64,000 nt of DNA from Accumulibacter appositus (GTDB lineage Bacteria; Pseudomonadota; Gammaproteobacteria; Burkholderiales; Rhodocyclaceae). The notes under the pieces were generated by a model, which saw only the letters and a list, made by a program, of their open reading frames with translations, was not told the DNA's origin and did no database searches. Position numbers and translations under genes: made by a program. Positions 17,008 through 25,488 of this stretch are shown in pieces (the first letter of the stretch is position 1; every line of letters starts with the position of its first letter). The stretch lies in NCBI RefSeq assembly GCF_035440685.1, contig NZ_DAORMW010000016.1; one strand, 5' to 3'.

Positions 17008-17862
17008 ATGAACGAATCTGCCACCAAGCCGCTGGCCGCGTCTGCCAAGTGCCTTGCCCCTACAGCGGCGACCACTTGTCGAATCGATCCGCATCGCGTG
17101 CATTCCCTGCTCGGCCCGCTGAGCCCGCGTTTCACGGTCGAGGCGCTGGCTGAGTGTGTGTCGACCAATACCGTGCTGCTCGAACGCGTCGTTCAGGGTG
17201 CCGCATCGGGGTCGGTGCTGGTCGCCGATCGGCAGACTGCCGGGCGTGGTCGACGCGGGCGCAACTGGCTGTCGACACCCGAGGCCAGCCTGACCTTCTC
17301 CTTGCTCTGGCGCTTCGAGGGCAGCGTTGCGCGACTGGCCGGCCTCTCGCTGGCGGTTGGTCTGGCGGTAGCGCGTGGCTTGGCGAACAGCGGCGTTGCT
17401 GGCGTTGGCTTGAAATGGCCGAATGACATCCTGCTCGCGGGCGGCAAGGTCGGTGGCATTCTGGTGGAGCTCGAGGCGGCAGCAGGCGGCACGCTGGCAG
17501 TGATCGGCATCGGCTTGAACCTGCAGTTGCCGCCCGACGGCGATGAAGAATTTCTGCATCGGCCGGCGGCGCTGGCGGAGGTAATGGCGCTTGTGCCTGA
17601 GCGTCAGCAGTTGCTGGCGCAGCTCCTGATCGACCTGGCAGAGATCATGGACCGCTTTGCGGACGGCGGTTTTGCCGCCTTGCGCAGCGACTGGCAGGCC
17701 TATCACCTGTGGCAGGGTCGGCAGGTGCGCCTGCTCGACGGCGCCCTGGTCGACCGCCGCGGGCTGTGCTTGGGGGCTGACAGCGACGGCGCCTTGCTGC
17801 TGCAGACGGACGCCGGTATCGAACGCTGTCTGTCCGGCGACGTGTCGCTGCGGGCCGCATGA
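17008..17862 (+). CDS. birA: Biotin-[acetyl-CoA-carboxylase] ligase, no DNA-binding domain
   Basis: Attaches biotin to the biotin carboxyl carrier protein of acetyl-CoA carboxylase. Catalytic motifs are visible: SVLVADRQTAGRGRRGRNWLS (biotinyl-AMP loop GRGRRGR), KWPNDILL and KVGGILVELE, then the small C-terminal SH3-like domain (QGRQVRLLDGALVDRRG). The N-terminal helix-turn-helix of E. coli BirA is absent; about 30 leader residues precede the catalytic domain. This is therefore a monofunctional class I ligase unable to repress biotin genes. The end overlaps coaX as ATGA, a pairing common in betaproteobacteria. Confidence 0.93.
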   Translation: MNESATKPLAASAKCLAPTAATTCRIDPHRVHSLLGPLSPRFTVEALAECVSTNTVLLERVVQGAASGSVLVADRQTAGRGRRGRNWLSTPEASLTFSLLWRFEGSVARLAGLSLAVGLAVARGLANSGVAGVGLKWPNDILLAGGKVGGILVELEAAAGGTLAVIGIGLNLQLPPDGDEEFLHRPAALAEVMALVPERQQLLAQLLIDLAEIMDRFADGGFAALRSDWQAYHLWQGRQVRLLDGALVDRRGLCLGADSDGALLLQTDAGIERCLSGDVSLRAA

Positions 17863-18584
17863 TCGTCGCCATCGATGCCGGCAACAGCCGCATCAAGTGG
17901 GGCGTTCATGACGGCAACGGCTGGCTGAACAGCGGCGCGCTGGCGACTACCGAGGTCGCCAGGCTGGCCGAAGTCGCCGTGCAGTGGCCGGCGAGTGCTC
18001 GCGGGGTGGTCTGCAACGTCGCTGGTGCGGCGGTCGCCGACAGCATCGCGCGCCTGTTCGCCAGTCGTCACGCCGAGCTCTCTTTCCTGCAGGCCAGTGT
18101 CGCGGCCTGTGGTGTGCGCAGCTGCTACGAGCATCCGCAGCAACTCGGTGCCGACCGCTGGGCGGCGCTGATCGGTGCGCGTGCCGCCCAGGGCGCTGCC
18201 TGCCTGGTGGTCTGCGCGGGAACGGCGACCACCGTAGACCGGCTCGACGCTGCCGGTGTGTTTGCGGGCGGGTTGATCCTGCCTGGTTTCGACCTGATGC
18301 GTGCGGCGCTGGCACGCAATACGGCGCAACTGCCACTGGCCGAGGGCGTTTTCTGTGCGCAGCCCCGCAACACCGTGGATGCCATCGTCAGCGGTTGCCT
18401 GCAGGCGCAGTTGGGCGCCGTCGAGCGCATGTTCCAGGAAATCGCCGACGAGGCCGATGCCTGCTGTCTGCTGACCGGCGGCAGTGCACGCCGCCTGGCC
18501 GCGCACTTGAAGATTCCCTTCCAGTTGATGGACAATCTGATTCTTGACGGGCTGCTACGCTTCGCTACTTCGCCGGGGGACTGA
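17859..18584 (+). CDS. coaX: Type III pantothenate kinase CoaX
   Basis: Catalyses the first step of coenzyme A synthesis, ATP-dependent phosphorylation of pantothenate. The 241-aa ASKHA-fold protein starts MIVAIDAGNSRIKWGV (phosphate-1). It contains GADRWAALIGARA (pantothenate-site GxDR), VVCAGTATTVDRLD and GGLILPGFDLMRAAL, and ends with LTGGSARRL and DNLILDGLL, all type III landmarks. It needs a monovalent cation in this family and escapes CoA feedback. It is translationally coupled to birA. No type I coaA is seen here. Confidence 0.95.
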   Translation: MIVAIDAGNSRIKWGVHDGNGWLNSGALATTEVARLAEVAVQWPASARGVVCNVAGAAVADSIARLFASRHAELSFLQASVAACGVRSCYEHPQQLGADRWAALIGARAAQGAACLVVCAGTATTVDRLDAAGVFAGGLILPGFDLMRAALARNTAQLPLAEGVFCAQPRNTVDAIVSGCLQAQLGAVERMFQEIADEADACCLLTGGSARRLAAHLKIPFQLMDNLILDGLLRFATSPGD

Positions 18585-18723
18585 ACAGCGCTGCGCGCCT
18601 TGGTCGCGTGACTATTGCTGCCGAGATGTAGTCCGCCTGCGTGAATTACTGACCGACCCTCTGCCGGGACCGCCCATCCTTTGCTGGCGCCGGATCACCA
18701 ACGCTTGATTTCAGGAGATCGCC

Positions 18724-19788
18724 ATGGCCCTCATGGACTTCATCAAGAAGCAGTTCATCGATGTCATCCACTGGACTGAAGAGGGCGACGGCATCCTCGC
18801 CACGCGCTATCCGATGCAGGATATGGAGATTCAGTATGGCGCACAGCTGACGGTACGCGATTCGCAACTCGCCGTCTTCGTCAATGAAGGTCAGGTGGCC
18901 GATGTTTTCGGCCCTGGGCGCTACAAGCTGACGACCCAGACGCTGCCGGTGCTGACCTACCTCAAGAACTGGGACAAGCTCTTCGAGTCGCCTTTCAAGT
19001 CGGAAGTCTATTTCTTTTCTACCCGCCTGCAACTCGATCGCAAGTGGGGAACATCGAACCCGATCACTCTTCGTGACCAGGACTTCGGCATGGTGCGGAT
19101 GCGCGCTTTCGGCATCTACTCGTACCAGTTGAACGATGCCAAGAAGTTCTACAGCGAGATTTCCGGGACGCGTGCGGAATACACGGTCGAGGACCTGGAC
19201 GGCCAGTTGCGCAATCTGCTGATCAGCTCGATGACCGACCTGTTCGCTGAGTCGGGCGTGCCTTTCATCGATATGGCGGCCAACCAGGACGAGTTGAGCC
19301 GGGCGCTGAAAGGGAAGCTGGACGCGGTTTTCGAGCGCTACGGTCTGTTGCTCGACCGTCTGGTCGTGCAGAACGTGTCATTGCCCGAGGAACTGCAGAA
19401 GGTGCTCGATACGCGCATCGGCATGAATATGATCGGCGACCTTGGCCGCTACACGCAATACCAGGTAGCGAGCAGCATTCCGTTAGCGGCAGAGAACGAA
19501 GGTGGCATCGCCGGCATTGGCGCCGGTCTCGGAGCGGGTCTCGGCATTGGCCAGACGATGACTACGGCGATGGGTTCAGCAATGCAGCCGGGGGCGGCGC
19601 CGGCGGGGCAGGTGTCCGTGGCAGGCGCTTCGCTGCTCGGCGTCGCCGCGCCGCCACCGGCGTCACCACTCAGCGCCGACGAGGTGGTGGCGGCACTCGA
19701 GAAGCTGCACGCCCTGGTCGGCAAGGGGATCCTTTCGCAGGCCGAATTCGACACCAAGAAGGCGGAGCTTCTCGCCAAACTCGTTTGA
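18724..19788 (+). CDS. SPFH domain protein with C-terminal SHOCT motif
   Basis: A 354-aa protein of the SPFH (band 7)/virion-core-like family. The SPFH region spans roughly residues 20-230 (AVFVNEGQVADVFGPGRYKLTTQTLPVLTYLKNW). A glycine-rich, membrane-active-looking segment (GGIAGIGAGLGAGLGIG) follows near 260-275. A C-terminal SHOCT helix pair (EVVAALEKLHALVGKGILSQAEFDTKKAELLAKL) ends the protein. Such proteins form oligomeric membrane-associated assemblies; a bacterial stress or membrane-scaffold role is suggested but unproven. No signal peptide is seen. AGGAG precedes the ATG. The gene is monocistronic by spacing. Confidence 0.82.
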   Translation: MALMDFIKKQFIDVIHWTEEGDGILATRYPMQDMEIQYGAQLTVRDSQLAVFVNEGQVADVFGPGRYKLTTQTLPVLTYLKNWDKLFESPFKSEVYFFSTRLQLDRKWGTSNPITLRDQDFGMVRMRAFGIYSYQLNDAKKFYSEISGTRAEYTVEDLDGQLRNLLISSMTDLFAESGVPFIDMAANQDELSRALKGKLDAVFERYGLLLDRLVVQNVSLPEELQKVLDTRIGMNMIGDLGRYTQYQVASSIPLAAENEGGIAGIGAGLGAGLGIGQTMTTAMGSAMQPGAAPAGQVSVAGASLLGVAAPPPASPLSADEVVAALEKLHALVGKGILSQAEFDTKKAELLAKLV

Positions 19789-19882
19789 GCCGGGTGCCGG
19801 CGCTGAACTCGGATGACCGTTACGCCAGCTGCAGCCGCTGAGCCGGCGCTACGGGCCGGCGTGCCGGGAAGATGCGCACCGG

Positions 19883-21121
19883 TCAGCGCGAGGCAGTGAC
19901 CCCTGCGGACCAGATCTGGTCGAGATCGGGAAAGTTCCATTTGCCAGGGTCTTCACGGCTGACGATCTGCTGCCGGCAGCCGGGGCGGGCGAGATCGAGG
20001 ACTTCCGGGAAAATGCGGGCCGCGCTTTGCGTCGAAAAAAAGACCTTGACCTGCGGATGGAGCAGCGACTTTCCGTTCTGCTCGATGACCACGCCCAGGC
20101 GGCCGCAATTGAGCCGCACCAGCGAGCCGACCGGATAGATGCCGATGCTCTTGACAAAGGCCTGGAACACCGCAGGATCGAAATGGCCGTTGCTCCACTC
20201 GGCCATTTTGCGCACCGATTCAGCGGGATCCCAGCCGGCCTTGTAGGGGCGGTTCGAGGTGATCGCGTCGTAGACGTCGCAGACTGCCCCCATCTTGGCG
20301 AACAGGCTTATCGCAGATCCCCGCAGGCACTTGGGATAGCCCGAGCCGTCGTCTTTTTCATGGTGGTGGAGGGCAACATCCAGCGCGACGGGGTCGACGT
20401 CGCCACTCTGGAGAAGTATCCGGTGCCCATTCTCCGGATGCGTTTTGACGATCGCAAACTCGGCATCGGTCAGTTTGCCGGGTTTGTTGAGGATCTTGAG
20501 CGGAACGGCCATCTTGCCGAGGTCGTGCAGCAGGCCGGCGATGCCGGCAGAACGTACCTGCTCTTCCGTCAGGCCGAGTTGCCGGGCGAGCGCGACCATC
20601 AACGCGCAGACGGCAACCGAGTGCATGTAGGTGTAATCGTCGGCAGTCTTCAGGCGCGCCAGGCTGATCAGTGCGCCCGCGCTACGGCTCACCGAGTCGG
20701 ATATTTCTTCGACCAGCCGCCGCGCGCCGCCGGTGTCGACTGCCTTGCCCATGCGCACTTCCTCGAACATCGAGGTAACCGCCTGCCGGGATTTGGCCAC
20801 GATTCGGCCCGCACGCGCGAACTCGGCGGCGCAGGGAACGGGTACCGTGTTGCGCACGGTCGCCGCGGCGATCGCGATTTCGGCGTCGACATGGGCCTCC
20901 GACTCGGCGACCGAAACAACGGTCTCGTCTGCCGGCAGATCGCGGCCTTTGCCGCAATCGATCCACACTTCCCTGATGTTGCTGGCGCGGATACGGTCGA
21001 TGTCCTTCGCGTCGCTGATGACAAATGACGAGCGCCAGAAGGGGTGTTCCAGCCAGGGGCCGCAGAACTCCTTCAGGTACATGCCGACAGTCAGCTGCTG
21101 GACGCCGATTCGCTTGAGCAT
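19883..21121 (-). CDS. HD-GYP domain cyclic-di-GMP phosphodiesterase
   Basis: The N-terminal DUF3391 region (VQQLTVGMYLKEFCGPWLEHPF) precedes an HD-GYP domain. HD-GYP signatures are HSVAVCALMVALARQLGL, LLHDLGKMAVP (HD), H in KTHPENGHRIL, HHHEKDDGSGYP (HHExxDGxGYP) and DVYDAITSNRPYK. The catalytic set looks complete, so c-di-GMP hydrolysis to GMP or pGpG is likely. The product is 412 aa from the ATG at 21121; a GTG nine codons upstream (21148) is possible. The window also contains type IV pilus genes and PEP-CTERM genes, processes often tied to c-di-GMP, but no direct link is visible. Confidence 0.9.
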   Translation of the reverse strand: MLKRIGVQQLTVGMYLKEFCGPWLEHPFWRSSFVISDAKDIDRIRASNIREVWIDCGKGRDLPADETVVSVAESEAHVDAEIAIAAATVRNTVPVPCAAEFARAGRIVAKSRQAVTSMFEEVRMGKAVDTGGARRLVEEISDSVSRSAGALISLARLKTADDYTYMHSVAVCALMVALARQLGLTEEQVRSAGIAGLLHDLGKMAVPLKILNKPGKLTDAEFAIVKTHPENGHRILLQSGDVDPVALDVALHHHEKDDGSGYPKCLRGSAISLFAKMGAVCDVYDAITSNRPYKAGWDPAESVRKMAEWSNGHFDPAVFQAFVKSIGIYPVGSLVRLNCGRLGVVIEQNGKSLLHPQVKVFFSTQSAARIFPEVLDLARPGCRQQIVSREDPGKWNFPDLDQIWSAGVTASR

Positions 21122-21232
21122 TGCGGGGTCTCGGAGGGGCAGCTCCACGCTGGAGCCGCCATCAGTTTACACGCTCTGTCCGTATAGGAAAGGAGCCTCG
21201 CGGCCCTCCTCACTGCTTGCTGGTGCGGGTTT

Positions 21233-22399
21233 CTAGAGACCCGCCTCGGCGCGCAGCGTCGCTGCCTTGTTGGTGGCTTCCCAGGTGAACTCCGGTTCGT
21301 CGCGGCCAAAGTGGCCGTAGGCTGCCGTTCCGCGGTAGATCGGCCGCAACAGATCGAGCGCCTGGATGATGCCTTTCGGTCGCAGGTCGAAGTGCTTGCC
21401 GATCAGCGCGACAATCGCTTCGTCGCTGATCTTGCCGGTGCCGAAGGTATTGACCATTAGGGATACCGGGCGCGCCACGCCGATGGCGTACGCCACCTGG
21501 ACTTCGCAACGGTCGGCGAGGCCTGCGGCGACGACGTTTTTGGCGACGTGGCGCGCGGCGTAGGCGGCTGAGCGATCGACTTTCGACGGGTCCTTGCCCG
21601 AGAAGGCGCCGCCGCCATGCCTGGCCGCGCCACCGTAGGTGTCGACGATGATCTTGCGGCCGGTCAGGCCGCAATCGCCGTGCGGGCCGCCAACGACGAA
21701 GCGGCCGGTCGGGTTGACCAGATAGCGGGTTGCGCTGGTGAGCAGTTCCGGCGGCAGGACCGGCTTGATGATTTCCTCGATTACGGCTTCCGAAATCTGC
21801 GCGTGCGAGACGTCCGGGTCGTGCTGCGTCGACACGACGATGGTGTCGATGGCGACCGGCTTGCCGTGCACATAGCGGACGGTGAGCTGGCTCTTGGCAT
21901 CCGGGCGCAGCCACGGCAGGCGGCCGTCGTGGCGAACTTCACCCTGGCGTTGCATGAGCCGGTGCGCATAATGGATCGGCAGCGGCATCAGCGACGGTGT
22001 CTCGTTGCAGGCGTAGCCGAACATCAGCCCCTGGTCGCCTGCGCCCTGGTCGAGGTCGATGCCCTGGCCCTCGTTGACGCCCTGCGCGATGTCCGGTGAC
22101 TGGCGGTTGATGGCCGTCAGGATGGCGCAGCTCTTGTAGTCGAAGCCGATGTCGGAATTGTCGTAGCCGATGCGACGAACCGTATCCTGCGCGATTTCGC
22201 GGTAGTTGATGTGTGCCTTGGTGGTGATTTCGCCGGAGATGACGACCAGTCCGGTCGACACCAGGGTTTCACAGGCGACCCGCGCGGGCGGGTCTTCGGC
22301 CAGAATGGCGTCGAGGATGGCGTCGGAAATCTGGTCGGCGACCTTGTCCGGATGGCCTTCGGAAACCGATTCCGAAGTAAAGAGGTGCTCTGTGCTCAT
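21233..22399 (-). CDS. metK: S-adenosylmethionine synthase MetK
   Basis: Makes SAM from methionine and ATP. The protein is 388 aa (E. coli 384). Signatures are FTSESVSEGHPDKVADQISDAILD, the ATP-binding hexapeptide region with GDQGLMFGYA, and the P-loop-like GGGAFSGKDPSKVDRSAAYAAR. The methionine loop precedes RDVAKNVVAAGLA-type sequence (here RHVAKNVVAAGLADRCE). The promoter TTGACC-18-TATAAT lies at 22547-22576. The approximately 140-nt leader folds into a hairpin that includes the GGAG ribosome site, suggesting translational control, perhaps by SAM or a related metabolite. It is divergent from the LPS operon. Confidence 0.97.
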   Translation of the reverse strand: MSTEHLFTSESVSEGHPDKVADQISDAILDAILAEDPPARVACETLVSTGLVVISGEITTKAHINYREIAQDTVRRIGYDNSDIGFDYKSCAILTAINRQSPDIAQGVNEGQGIDLDQGAGDQGLMFGYACNETPSLMPLPIHYAHRLMQRQGEVRHDGRLPWLRPDAKSQLTVRYVHGKPVAIDTIVVSTQHDPDVSHAQISEAVIEEIIKPVLPPELLTSATRYLVNPTGRFVVGGPHGDCGLTGRKIIVDTYGGAARHGGGAFSGKDPSKVDRSAAYAARHVAKNVVAAGLADRCEVQVAYAIGVARPVSLMVNTFGTGKISDEAIVALIGKHFDLRPKGIIQALDLLRPIYRGTAAYGHFGRDEPEFTWEATNKAATLRAEAGL

Positions 22400-22405
22400 G
22401 TTTCT

Positions 22406-22465
22406 GTCTGCTCCAATGGAAAACCCCGAAACGGCGGCGTTGCCGGCTCCGGGGTTCGAGCAGAC
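22406..22465 (-). ncRNA. Structured 5' leader of metK (candidate cis-regulatory RNA)
   Basis: In the metK transcript an outer 8-bp perfect stem (22458-22465 with 22406-22413) encloses a 7-bp stem (22450-22456 with 22422-22428). An 8-nt bulge (22414-22421) lies on the 3' side and a 4-bp GC apical stem on top. The GGAG that would serve as ribosome site, 11 nt before the ATG, lies mostly in the outer stem. I do not recognise a known SAM or SAH riboswitch class, so function is inferred. Confidence 0.5.
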
Positions 22466-22546
22466 GACGCTTTAGCAGTATTTTTTTGGCCGCTGTTACG
22501 GCTTCCCCGCCCTGCAAGTTGTCCTGATTAACTCGGCGGAGGGATA

Positions 22547-22576
22547 ATTATAATTTTTCTCTCGGCGGCGGGTCAA
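22547..22576 (-). promoter_or_regulatory. Sigma-70 promoter of metK
   Basis: On the minus strand, TTGACC (22576-22571) and a perfect TATAAT (22552-22547) are 18 bp apart. The start is expected near 22540, giving a leader of about 140 nt before metK. The -10 box lies in an AATTATAATT palindrome that could also serve the divergent acyltransferase gene. Confidence 0.75.
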
Positions 22577-22600
22577 ACGTCGCAGCTACCGGATCGCACC

Positions 22601-23497
22601 GTGATTACACTTTTTCGTCTCCTCAGCCGCCTGCCGCTCGCCTGGCTGCATGTTCTGGGTGCCATCCTCGGCTGGCTGACCTGGCTGCTGTCGCCGACCT
22701 ACCGCCAGCACATGCGCGAGAACATGCTGCTCGCACTTGGACCAGCCGAAGCCGGACGTGTCCGTTCGGCGGCCATCGCCGAAGCCGGCAAGGGGATGCT
22801 GGAACTGCCCAAGGTCTGGCTAAGGCCGCTGGCCGAAACCGCCAGTCGCGTCGTCGAAGTGTCGGGCTGGGAGTTGGTCGAAGCGGCTTCGCGGCGGGGT
22901 CGGGGAATCCTCTACCTGACCCCGCATCTGGGATGTTTCGAGGTCACCGCGCAGTACCTGTCCACGCATGCCCCGATCACGGTCCTCTATCGGCCGCCCA
23001 AGCAGGCCTGGCTGCAGACGATGATCGAAGCCGGGCGCGCGCGCGCGCAGTTGCACCTGGCGGCGGCTGATCTGTCAGGGGTGCGCGGTTTGCTCAAGGC
23101 ACTGAAACGTGGTGAAGCGGTCGGCATGCTGCCGGACCAGGCGCCGCGGGCTGGCGAAGGGCGCTGGTTGGACTACTTCGGCAGACCCGCGTACACCATG
23201 ACCCTCGCTGCGCGACTGGTCGAGACCGGGGCCAGCGTGATCATGGTCTGGGCTGAACGGCTGCCCGCCGGGGTCGGCTACCATTTTCACCTGCAGGCGC
23301 CAAGCGCGCCGATCAGTGGCAGCCTCGAAGAGCGGGCGCTACAGATCAATCAGCAGATTGAAGCGCTGGTCCGCCAGTGCCCGCAGCAGTATCTGTGGGG
23401 CTACAATCGCTACAAGCGGCGGCGAAGCAGTGCTGAAGCAGTGCCGCAGGATGAGAAAGGCGTTCGGCGGGCCGCGCAGGGGCTGAGCGGTGATTGA
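22601..23497 (+). CDS. Lipid A biosynthesis acyltransferase (LpxL/LpxM/HtrB family)
   Basis: Transfers a secondary acyl chain onto Kdo-lipid A at the inner membrane. The 298-aa protein has an N-terminal hydrophobic anchor (LLSRLPLAWLHVLGAILGWLTWLL). It has the family motif HX4E (HLGCFE near residue 110) and the following segments ITVLYRPPK, GMLPDQAPRAGEGRW and YLWGYNRYKRR. It starts with GTG; no earlier start is better. LpxL-like and LpxM-like members cannot be told apart from this reading. It heads the LPS operon with waaG-, waaP- and kinase-like genes. Confidence 0.9.
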   Translation: MITLFRLLSRLPLAWLHVLGAILGWLTWLLSPTYRQHMRENMLLALGPAEAGRVRSAAIAEAGKGMLELPKVWLRPLAETASRVVEVSGWELVEAASRRGRGILYLTPHLGCFEVTAQYLSTHAPITVLYRPPKQAWLQTMIEAGRARAQLHLAAADLSGVRGLLKALKRGEAVGMLPDQAPRAGEGRWLDYFGRPAYTMTLAARLVETGASVIMVWAERLPAGVGYHFHLQAPSAPISGSLEERALQINQQIEALVRQCPQQYLWGYNRYKRRRSSAEAVPQDEKGVRRAAQGLSGD

Positions 23498-23545
23498 CTC
23501 TGCACATTGCCGCTGCACGCTTGCCGCCGGCGCGGAAATCCCTTG

Positions 23546-24667
23546 ATGCGGATTGCCTTCTGCTTCTACAAATATTTTCCTTTTGGCGGTCTGCAGCGCG
23601 ATTTTCTGCGTATTGCCCTGGCCTGCCAGGCCCGCGGCCACAGCATCAGGGTTTACACCCTGGAATGGCGCGGCGATGTTCCGGCGGGCTTCGAAGTGGT
23701 CCTGGTGCCGGTCCGCGCGCTAAGCAATCCGCGCCGCTACGCGAAATTCAGCCGCTGGGTTGGCGAGGATCTGGCGGCGCGACCGGCCAACCGGGTGGTC
23801 GGATTTAACAAGATGCCGGGACTCGACGTCTATTTTGCTGCCGACCCCTGCTTCGAGGACAAGGCGCGCACCTTGCGTAGTGCGCTGTATCGGATGTCGG
23901 GTCGCTACCGCCATTTCTCGGCCTACGAGCGCGCCGTTTTCGGGCCCGAGGCGGATACCGAGATCCTGCTGATTTCGCCGCTGCAAAAGCCGCTGTTCCA
24001 GAAGTACTACGCCACTGCCGACGAGCGCTTTCATCTGCTGCCGCCGGGAATCGCGCTCGACCGCCGCGCGCCGGAGAATGCGCCCGAGATTCGCGCCGCC
24101 TTCCGGCACGAGTTCGCGCTGGCCGCAGATGAGCTGCTCCTGCTGCAGCTGGGTTCGGGCTTCAAGACCAAGGGCCTGGACCGCAGCCTGAAGGCGCTGG
24201 CGGCGCTGCCGGCAACGCTCGCCGGTCGTTGTCGGCTGTTTGCCATCGGCGACGATGAGGCGAAACTTTTTCATGCGCAGGCGCGAGCGCTCGGCGTCGC
24301 TGATCGGGTTCGCATCCTGCGCGGACGCAGCGACATCCCGCGCTTCCTGCTCGGCGCCGACCTGTTGATCCATCCAGCGTACAACGAGAACACCGGCACG
24401 GTGCTGCTCGAGGCGATAGTCGCCGGCCTGCCGGTGCTGACCACCGCCGTTTGTGGCTACGCCCATTTCGTCAGCGATGCCGATGCTGGTCGGGTCGTTG
24501 CCGAGCCTTTTGAACAGGCCTGCCTCGACCGCCTGCTGGCGCAGATGTTGAGCGACGCGCCGGCACGTCGGCACTGGCAGGCGCGTGCCCTGGAGTTCGC
24601 CGAGCACGCCGACATCTACAGCAACGCGGAACGCGCCGCCGACCTGATCCTGAAGGAGCAGCCATGA
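23546..24667 (+). CDS. waaG: LPS core glycosyltransferase, WaaG (RfaG)-like
   Basis: A GT4-family glycosyltransferase of 373 aa that adds a hexose to heptose of the LPS inner core on the cytoplasmic face. The start MRIAFCFYKYFPFGGLQRDFLRIA is nearly that of E. coli WaaG. The Rossmann nucleotide domain includes LLQLGSGFKTKGLDRSLKAL and the GT4 EX7E-type region HPAYNENTGTVLLEAIVAGLPV. The frame is open from 23507, but the ATG at 23546 matches the family N-terminus. It overlaps the next kinase gene by ATGA. The acceptor and donor sugars in this organism are not determined by the sequence. Confidence 0.92.
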   Translation: MRIAFCFYKYFPFGGLQRDFLRIALACQARGHSIRVYTLEWRGDVPAGFEVVLVPVRALSNPRRYAKFSRWVGEDLAARPANRVVGFNKMPGLDVYFAADPCFEDKARTLRSALYRMSGRYRHFSAYERAVFGPEADTEILLISPLQKPLFQKYYATADERFHLLPPGIALDRRAPENAPEIRAAFRHEFALAADELLLLQLGSGFKTKGLDRSLKALAALPATLAGRCRLFAIGDDEAKLFHAQARALGVADRVRILRGRSDIPRFLLGADLLIHPAYNENTGTVLLEAIVAGLPVLTTAVCGYAHFVSDADAGRVVAEPFEQACLDRLLAQMLSDAPARRHWQARALEFAEHADIYSNAERAADLILKEQP

Positions 24668-25488
24668 GCCGCGAGCGGCTGTTCCTGGAGGAGCCGTTTC
24701 GTTCGCTGTGGGCCGGGCAGGATCCCTTCGTCGCCGTCGAGGCCCTCGCCGGCGAGGTCTTTCGCGAACTCGAAGGGCGCCGCACCTTGCGCAGCGAAGT
24801 CGCCGGGCGTGGCTACTTCGTCAAGATCCATCGCGGCGTCGGCTGGGCGGAAATCGTCAAGAATCTTCTTTCGCTGCGCCTGCCGGTCCTCGGGGCAGCA
24901 AACGAGTGGCGGGCCATCCAGCGCCTAAGCGAACTCGGCGTGGACAGCATGCACGCGGTCGCTTTTGGGCTGCGTGGTCGCAATCCCGGGCGGCAGCACT
25001 CCTTCATCATCACCGAGGAGCTGAGCCCGACCCTCAGTCTCGAGGACTTTTGTCTGGACTGGAAAAAGCTCCCTCCCGGCGTACGCTTGAAGCGCGCGCT
25101 GATCGACCGCGTCGCCCAGATGGCGAGACGAATGCATCTGGCGGGTATCAACCATCGCGATTTCTATCTCTGCCATTTCCTTCTGCACCTCGACCCGGCG
25201 CCGACCGCCGACCGGTTCCGACTGTCCCTGATCGACCTGCACCGTGCGCAGCTCAGAGCGCAACTGCCGCGACGCTGGCGCGACAAGGATCTGGCGGCGC
25301 TCTATTTCTCGGCACTTGACATTGGCCTGAGCAGGCGCGACCTGCTGCGCTTTCTGGCAGCCTATTTTTCCTGCCCCTTGCGGCAGATTCTGCGCGATGA
25401 AGCGCCGCTGCTTTCGCATCTGGCGAGTGAAACGCGTCGCTTGCAGGCGCGTTTCGAACGCAAGGTGGCAGCCGGGGAGATGACATGA
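24664..25488 (+). CDS. waaP: LPS core heptose(I) kinase, WaaP (RfaP)-like
   Basis: Phosphorylates inner-core heptose, strengthening the outer membrane through cation bridging. The 274-aa protein has the WaaP kinase signatures: an N-lobe Lys in GYFVKIHRGVGW, SFIITEELSPTLSLEDF, the catalytic loop INHRDFYLCHFLL and the metal-binding Asp in LSLIDLHRAQ. It is translationally coupled on both sides (ATGA overlaps at 24664 and 25485). It is the first of three consecutive WaaP-family genes here. Confidence 0.92.
   Translation: MSRERLFLEEPFRSLWAGQDPFVAVEALAGEVFRELEGRRTLRSEVAGRGYFVKIHRGVGWAEIVKNLLSLRLPVLGAANEWRAIQRLSELGVDSMHAVAFGLRGRNPGRQHSFIITEELSPTLSLEDFCLDWKKLPPGVRLKRALIDRVAQMARRMHLAGINHRDFYLCHFLLHLDPAPTADRFRLSLIDLHRAQLRAQLPRRWRDKDLAALYFSALDIGLSRRDLLRFLAAYFSCPLRQILRDEAPLLSHLASETRRLQARFERKVAAGEMT

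Noticed and set aside
22406..22465. Assigning the metK leader to a known SAM or SAH riboswitch class
   Set aside because: The stems and bulge do not match any consensus I can recall with confidence; reported only as an uncharacterised structure.
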